From contig JBCAMK010000006.1 in the NCBI GenBank assembly GCA_038503065.1, positions 1,116,001-1,180,000 of the forward strand: DNA of 64,000 nucleotides, read 5' to 3'. The stretch comes from Paragyromitra xinjiangensis (lineage: Eukaryota > Ascomycota > Pezizomycetes > Pezizales > Discinaceae). Of this stretch, positions 57,901 through 64,000 are shown one piece after another. The stretch's first letter is position 1; the number at the start of each line of letters is the position of its first letter. Both the position numbers and the translations under genes were made by a program. The notes below the pieces were generated by a model that saw only the letters and a program-made list of their open reading frames with translations, searched no databases and was not told where the DNA came from.

Positions 57901-60206
57901 ACTGGCCAATCCGTAGCCTAAGAAATCATTCAGATGACGAGATTAATGATAAAGTTAGACCTGGTTTACTTGACTGGAATCTAGCAGTATATATTGGAGG
58001 CATTGGTTATTACCGCAGCTAATAGCCTCTCTTTAAATCAAACTTAGTCGTGGCAGGTGCGTCGTTTATATTTCCCAATTATCACATAACAAGGTTTGAG
58101 GAATAGAAGGGCCAAACCATGATGCACTAGCTAAAGGGGATAGGTTTCGATTTTTCTTATGGGTGGAGAAGACAGGCAACGAATATTAAAGCATAAGAGA
58201 AGCCTGAGAGGAATTCTTAAACTAGCTATATGGGTTGTTGATTTTATAGCGAGAAATAAATAGAGATCTGTCTTAAAATGTATTGATATAATCACATGAA
58301 AGCCAGGAACCTAAGTAAGTAAGCCAAGTGTTCCTAGATCCCGGACGAGCCAAATTTCTATATCGACTCTTTGTATTTCGGTCGGAAACAAATTCCAGGC
58401 CCAAGGTTATACTATGCGAGCCTGGAAGTGCGCTTGGGGGTACCTCTATATGCGTCTATCCCAATGATAAAGCTGCGCCTTAGAGTACTGATGTCGATGG
58501 GTCTTTCCGGTTGGGATAGCACTCCCCTAGAGGCTGAAGTTTAATTTTAGTCACGATGTATCACTCGCACCTCGGCAGCAGGAGCTCAGGTAATCACAGC
58601 GCATCACTTGAGACCAAGTGGTGAGAGGAGTAGGAGGCGCTAGGCTAGATTTCAGACAGAAACGTGCTCGTTATTTATATCTTTATTACCCTCATTCCTA
58701 ACCCCTCCCCCCCCCATATCCTCTCAGTGCTGCTTCTGGATCATCCATCATTCACCATCCATCCGCCTCGTCGTCTATTTCATCACACCAATCAGTAAGC
58801 TCGCACCTTCCGCCGCGTCATAGTGCCCCTTTTTAGCTCTGCAGCTAGGCATAGAAACCCCAAATTATGAGTGAAGATAAAATAATTACTGTATAAAATC
58901 CCTCGGTCCTGATGATCCCCACTAAACTTGGCAAGCAGTAAACAATATTTTCGCCTCATAGCCTATCACTCGTTCACCCAATACTAGCTAGTTTCTAGCT
59001 AGTTTCAGTAACATATCAGCGCTACATCACAGGAGATATTTGTTTCCAAGACTCCACATTTGAGACTATTATAACCATATAGTAATATAATTTCTTCTAG
59101 CGCTCAAATACCATTGAAGAGAATAGTAAGAAACCCCAACACTGGAGCTAAAGAAAGCGAATAGTTAACCCCACTAGCATGGACACACCGTAACCTATAA
59201 GCTCACAGACCACCACAACAAACCGATAAGTAAGCTACGAAAATAGACAGTAAGGCGAAATAAATAGATAAAATATCCGAAACTGACTACAAATAGGCTA
59301 CAACAAAAAAAAGGCATACATAAATTTCCCCCAAGGATCCTGATTCCAAACCCAAACCCAAACCCAAACCAAAGCCATCCTAACCGGGCGAAGCCCCCAA
59401 AAAAAGGAACAGTCAAAAGCAATTACATGAAGACAAAGGAGAAGTAAACTCCGCAACCCCTCAGCTCCCAGACTACACCGAACCAGTCCATTACCGTGCA
59501 GAAGAGAAGGGCCTAGAAAAGAAAAGGGAAGAGAAGTGGAAATGATTTCATATTCGGTGCGGAGAAACCTCCGCTAACCCACCTGATGAACAAATAGAGA
59601 GATCCAAAACAAAAAAAAAGGAAGAATAAATAGAAATAAAAATCCGGTAGAAACCCCCAATTAAAATAACAGAACGAGAAGTAGGGGGTTGAACAAAAAA
59701 AACAAAGTCCCAAGTGAACAAGCCCCAAAGAGAAAGTAAAAACAATATAGGTAGAAAAGAAACCCATTCACACAAACTAATAAAATGAAACCATTCATTC
59801 ATCTCACCAACAACCAATAATCCCGCTGAAGAAATATAAGGTGAAAAAAATACAGGGAAAAACAAAAGAGAGATTTATCCAGAATAGAACAGCCTAATTC
59901 CCGGCTTTGTTCTTTGTTGTCAGGGCCCAGGGCGAAAGGGAAAAAAAGAAAAAAACCATAAAGACATGAAAAACCTCCTCGTAAAACCCTCGCCTGCTAT
60001 ACCACCATCATGATACGACTGCCAAGAACGAAAGATCGCAATAATGAAAAAGGTCACATAAGGAACCCAAGCCCACCAGCTGCAGCCCCCTCATAAATCT
60101 GTCTCGCACACACGCCGCTCTGCAATTGTAGCCAGTCGTTTGTCCGTTCATCCGCCATGAATACTAAGGTATAAACCACATAACTCCCCGTACATCAATC
60201 TGCCCA
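54967..60206. other. intergenic region of 5.2 kb, no gene seen
   Basis: 54967-55480 is T-rich and is the probable 3' untranslated region of the homeobox gene. 55500-59100 is AT-rich with long T runs (55975, 56060, 56400-56510) and scattered frames of 60-90 codons that match nothing. On the minus strand, 57480-57376 reads KAPTFANLTTTILFTLG and then YSALVFFNARSLN before a stop; it looks like a membrane-protein end but no exon can be joined to it. 59150-59960 is purine-rich on the plus strand, probably the 3' side of the RSC7/SWP82-like gene, with a (CCCAAA)-like run at 59346-59372. Confidence 0.45.
59346..59372. repeat. short (CCCAAA)n run
   Basis: About four copies of a cccaaa unit within a purine-rich stretch downstream of the RSC7/SWP82-like gene. 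The unit is not the usual fungal telomere repeat. Confidence 0.7.
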
Positions 60207-60558
60207 TTACCCAGTAGTGTTCCACCACCCACTTTGCTGCGGCGGTTGAGGTCTATAGGCTTGCGGTGGCGGAGGGTTACCTAAATAGTGCTGAGGTGTC
60301 GGGGTCGAATACATTGGCGGTTGTGGTTGTCCATGCTGAGTATGCATTGATGGCATCGACTGAGGATGCGGCTGTGGATGATGTGGCCCTGGGTGTTGGT
60401 GAGGATGCGGTGGCTGCGGAGTGTGTGGTGCTTGAGGGTGGAAATATTGTCCAGGCGGTATATAAGGCCCACCATGATTGTGAAGTTGTTCCGGCTTGAT
60501 TCCTTGGTTTGACCTGACAGGAGACTGTTGGGGCACCATCTGCTGATGCTGTTGCTGC

Positions 60559-60611
<53 letters not shown>

Positions 60612-62333
60612 GTGGTGCAGAGAAGATAGATGCTGCGGGCTCATCAAGTGAGGAGCGTGTAACTGAGCATGCGGATGCTGGGGGATAGGCGCATGTTGAG
60701 ATGGGTGGGGCAACTGTGGATTTGGGGGCTGCTGCTGTTGTTGCTGCTGTGGCTGTGGCTGTTGTTGAGGGTTCAGCCCCGGTTGGTTATGTTGCTGTGG
60801 CTGTGGGGGAGACCTCGGCTTGAAGTAGTTCTCCTGGTACATGGCCTTTCTTATTCTACCCGTCTGTCCGAGTTGCTTATTGAAATCTGCAGTTTGATGC
60901 ACATGCTCCATAAGTTGTGACTGCGATGTGCTTGCCGACCGATCCTGGTACGGGGGCCCCGTAATCTCCTGTCTGGGTCGAACAACCGAATACAGCTCTT
61001 TCAATTTCTCTTCCTGCGGAGCAAGATGAATCATTGGAAGCTGCGTAACCGTCGGCGCAGGGCCACCTAGGCCAGGTTGGACCATTTGGGGCTGTGGCTG
61101 CTGGTCGAGCTGGCCTGGGTCGTGGGAATAAAGTGGCTCATGTTGCTGTTGTTGCGCTGCTTGTTGCTGCTGCTGCTGCTGTTGAGCTGCCTGCTCGGAA
61201 GCTGCTTGAAGCCTTTGTTTAGCTGCACCTGGTCTTTTCTCGCCAGCTGGATCTTCCTCCGTGAATCCCTGTTTTCGCGCCTTCGACTCCCAATAATCAT
61301 CCCTCACACGTCGCCCTCCTACAATCACCCTACTTCCAAACTGCCGGAACATACTTCTGGCTGTCACGATAGCAATTTGCCGCGAACGGTAAGAATATGG
61401 GAGGAGTTCTTGTGAAATGAGGTCATCTTTTTCTGCTTGAGTAGCAATTATCTTAAAGAGGGAGCGGTTCTTGTTGAACAAGAGATACGAATCTCGATAA
61501 CCCAGTACTCGAGCACATTCAGTTGCCAGCATAAATAATTTCTCGCCCCGGTTTGGGACGTGGAAAGTTCTGCATTTGTATTCTCTCCCATTGCACAAGT
61601 GCCCAGTCGGCATCACCTTTTTGTCACCCTCTTCGTCAAATTCGCGTGGTATGTACTCATCGCCCTCTGCTGTAAGTTGGTCAGTTGTGTGGTCGCGCAC
61701 AGTCGGCAGCGCCTTGACCATGGGCTTAGCGGGTGTAGCTTTTGGTGGGGTGGGCAAAGCAGTCGGCTGTTGGGTGGGAGTTTGGATCTGTTGGAGCTGC
61801 GGTGTGTTCACAGTTTGCCCTGGCAGCTGTTGATGCTGTTGTTGAGGGGTGCTTGTAAGTTGCGGACTCTGGGGAACACCAGGAGCCTTGTTCTTTGGCG
61901 GCCGCCCGCGTTTCCTGCGAACTGGCTCTTCGGCAGCACCTATCGCGGGGGGTGAAATTTTGTCAGTCGGATTGTCGCGCCTGGGAGCACTCGAGAGGAG
62001 ACGCGCGAAATCTGATCGCTGAGACGAAAGATCCAGAAAAAACGTACCTGCGCCGAGATCATCGCCGGCGATGGCTCCATCTCTGTAACTTTCTGGTGAC
62101 CGACTACGTTTAATTCCACGAGGACTAGTAATTGCAAGCGTCGCTGCACCTGGTTTAGTGTCGTTTTCAAATTCTGTGGCAGTTGTTGGGGGAGAAAATG
62201 GGGTCGCGATATGTGAAGTGTACGTGGTTGTAGGATTCAAAGTAGCTGGGTCGATGGTCCCAGAGCCATCGAGACCCCCGCTATTCATAGGGGGCGTCGT
62301 ATACATATTTCTGAAAGCCGTTGGTGAGGTCAT
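60207..62333 (-). CDS. Rsc7/Swp82-family chromatin-remodelling subunit
   Basis: Likely nuclear subunit of the RSC or SWI/SNF remodelling complex. Read without introns it has 708 residues. The conserved Rsc7/Swp82 domain lies at about residues 230-365: YIPREFDEEGDKKVMPTGHL, CRTFHVPNRGEKLFMLATEC, LGYRDSYLLFNKNRSLFKI, and MFRQFGSRVIVGGRRVRDDY. An AT-hook-like motif (VRRKRGRPPKNKAPG) precedes it. The C-terminal half is Gln/Pro/His-rich, with about 22 consecutive Gln near residue 575, and ends SGWWNTTG. A GTACGT...CTGAC...GATAG intron of 108 nt (62047-61940) probably interrupts the N-terminal part; it has no stop and is a multiple of three, so both 708- and 672-residue forms are in frame. Family known; RSC versus SWI/SNF membership is not decided. 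Confidence 0.9.
60549..60611. repeat. polyglutamine-coding trinucleotide tract
   Basis: About 21-22 consecutive Gln codons on the minus strand, a mixture of CAG and CAA. The mixture should make the tract less prone to slippage than pure CAG. Shorter Gln runs occur in the same gene at about 60731-60751 and 61141-61185. Confidence 0.9.
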
Positions 62334-64000
62334 GCAGCACGCGGCTCAAGGGTGGACTCTGAAGCACGAGCGTTGGGCTCGGATTGGAGTAAAGTTTAAC
62401 GCGAAGGTTAATGGGCCGCGAGCGACCGAGCCAAAATCGACAACTTTGACAAACACAGCAACCACCAGCAGTGCAGCAACCAGCGAGGGCGATGGCGGGG
62501 GGTGGGGAGGGGGTGATGGATAGGCGAGCAGCAGCAGCAGAAGCAGCAGCAGCAAGCAGAAGCAACAACACCACCAGTAACGGCCGCTGTCAAGTTATTT
62601 TTTTGGGAGGGCGGGAGAGGTGCACTGACTGCTTCACGTCGGGTGGGTTGTTGACGCGAAGTGGGCTGCTGGGGTAGTTTCGTGTGTGGGTTAATGGAAG
62701 GGGGGGCAAATGGTGTGGAGGGGAGGGGGGGCGTGTGTATGGGAATGGACGGACGAAGTAGGGATGGAACTGGTCCGGCTGGTTGTCTGGCTGTCTGGCT
62801 GGCTCGAAGTCAAGTCAAAGGGAAGGGGGGAGGGGTGTGTGTGTGGACGTGATGTGTGTGGATGGGTTGGAGGATGGAGGGTGCTGCAAGAGCAACTTTA
62901 GGGGATCTGATTGACCGCAGGAAGACAAGCAGGCCTGATTTGCTGGGATTCCGGGAGGGTCGCTTTTTATTTTCTTTTTATACTTGTTTCCTTTCTTTTT
63001 CTGAGGCTGGATTTGGGAGGGGGAACTTGGGATGTGATTGGTTGAATCTTTGGAATCCCTGTATGTACGGCAACCAATAGCGGCTGCGGGTAGAGGGAAG
63101 TGGAAAATGAGGACCGGTCGCCAGGCACGAGGTAGGCAGGCTGAACAATCAGGCAAGGCGAGGGCTAGGAAAGAGGGGGGTGTGAGGAGTGAGGGTGAGT
63201 GTATGGATGTGGGTGTGGGTGTGTGTAGAAATAGAGATGTGGTATGCTCTGTTTCTGAGATATGATGATGGAGGTGGTGGATAGACGATGGATATGGTCT
63301 CCGGAAAGCGAGGGCGCGTGTGAGCGTGTGCCTCTGATATGTGTGATGGTGGTGTGGGTAGTGATGTGCTCTAAATTCGAGGTGTGGGTCTGGGGATTAG
63401 CTGCAGGCTGGATAAGAGCGCTAGGGCGTCGTCACGATAGGGCGTGCGCGGACACACCACCGTAGCGTAGGGCCGGTGCCGGAGGAAACTGTAAATCCTC
63501 CAAAACGTGCTTGGGTGCAACGCTTGCAGTTTGTCTCCTCGTTGCCCCTCGCTGGATGCCCCCCAGGCAAGGTGATCGCTGGTACTCTCCCAGGGAACTG
63601 GCCGCTGCGCAGACCGGAACAAGAAAGAAAAGGGTGTGATGGGGCCAGACGGAAGGAGGGGTGTGGTGAGCAGAGGAAGGGGAGGGGTGTCTGGACGGGG
63701 GGCGTGATGTGAGTGTGGTGGTGTGTGCAGCAGCAAGCAGCAGAGAGAGACTTCCACGAACTGTGTGTCTGTCTGTGGCGGCGTGCTTCTCTGGATGCCT
63801 GCGGGTTGGCTGGTGGGAAAAAAAACCGAGGGAAAAAGTAAATAAAAACCCCCAAGGACAGGAAGGAAAAGCTGGGAAAGAAGCACGGACGATGACCGTT
63901 TCTTGGTGGGTGTGCGAAGAAGGAAGGGTAGGTCGAGGATCAAGTGAAACGAAACCGAAGAGGGTGGTGGGTAGGCCCGCGTATATAAAATCTGGTGCTC
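62334..64000. other. upstream region of the RSC7/SWP82-like gene, no gene seen
   Basis: The last 1.67 kb holds the promoter and leader of the minus-strand remodelling gene. A GCA-repeat cluster lies at 62524-62575. The plus strand is strongly G-rich with many GGGTGTG-type runs to about 63780. Open frames on both strands are long but low in complexity and overlap, as expected from skewed base composition. Nothing at the right edge can be identified as a gene entering the window. Confidence 0.45.

Noticed and set aside
59346..59372. Interstitial telomere candidate
   Set aside because: The unit is cccaaa, not ccctaa, and only about four copies are present.
59513..59865. Minus-strand Phe/Leu-rich frames resembling membrane proteins
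   Set aside because: The strand is an extended pyrimidine-rich tract, which gives Phe, Leu and Ser codons by composition alone.
1..64000. Secondary-metabolite cluster, CRISPR array, rRNA or tRNA gene
   Set aside because: No synthase or synthetase modules, no spaced direct repeats and no recognisable RNA-gene boxes were seen by eye; tRNAscan-SE would be needed to exclude tRNAs fully.

Overview
The window is nuclear DNA from a filamentous ascomycete fungus. Genes carry several short introns (about 45-110 nt) with GTRNGT donors, CTRAY-type branch sites and YAG acceptors. Almost every recognisable protein is a fungal housekeeping or developmental type: TRAPPC11/gryzun, Rxt2, prefoldin 1, a TMF1/Sgm1 golgin, alkaline ceramidase, a CorA-like channel, Nas6, a Gpp/Dog-type HAD phosphatase, an Htf1-like homeobox factor and Rsc7/Swp82. 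Intergenic spaces are long (up to 6 kb) and rich in homopolymer and simple-repeat tracts. With the small decaying F-box family and a fragment of a TET/JBP-type dioxygenase, this suggests an early-diverging Pezizomycotina genome such as a Pezizomycete; that placement is inference.

Layout. 0.3-6.3 kb: TRAPPC11 (-) and RXT2 (+), divergent from a 299-bp shared promoter. 7-17 kb: an accessory island with one intact F-box gene (-), three broken relatives (+) and a 175-bp MITE with perfect 42-bp inverted ends; prefoldin 1 (17.06-17.58 kb, +) closes it. 17.6-23.6 kb: a gene desert ending in the pyrimidine-rich leader of a conserved coiled-coil protein (23.6-25.1 kb, +). 25-28.3 kb: no gene. 28.3-29.1 kb: F-box/ankyrin gene (-). 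30.0-32.5 kb: TMF1-like golgin (-). 33.3-34.4 kb: alkaline ceramidase (-) with a GC-AG intron. 37.7-38.1 kb: small membrane protein (-), divergent from the nine-exon CorA-like gene (38.4-41.0 kb, +). 41-45 kb: dioxygenase relic, 12-bp minisatellite and degraded DNA. 45.0-48.8 kb: NAS6 (-) divergent from the HAD phosphatase (+), which has a 719-nt intron. 52.6-55.0 kb: homeobox gene (+) behind a 3.8-kb upstream region. 60.2-62.3 kb: RSC7/SWP82-like subunit (-).

How they work together. There is no gene cluster in the secondary-metabolite or defence sense. The conserved genes serve separate core processes: Golgi traffic (TRAPPC11, TMF1), chromatin (RXT2 in Rpd3L; Rsc7/Swp82 in RSC or SWI/SNF), protein folding and turnover (prefoldin 1, Nas6), lipid, ion and sugar-phosphate metabolism (ceramidase, CorA-like, HAD phosphatase), and development (homeobox). 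Three divergent pairs share short promoters. I rebuilt exon structures by hand from reading frame, splice signals and remembered family sequence patterns; nothing here was checked by search or transcript data. I did not find a convincing undescribed multigene system. The most unusual items are the decaying F-box family, the MITE, the dioxygenase relic and several odd introns.
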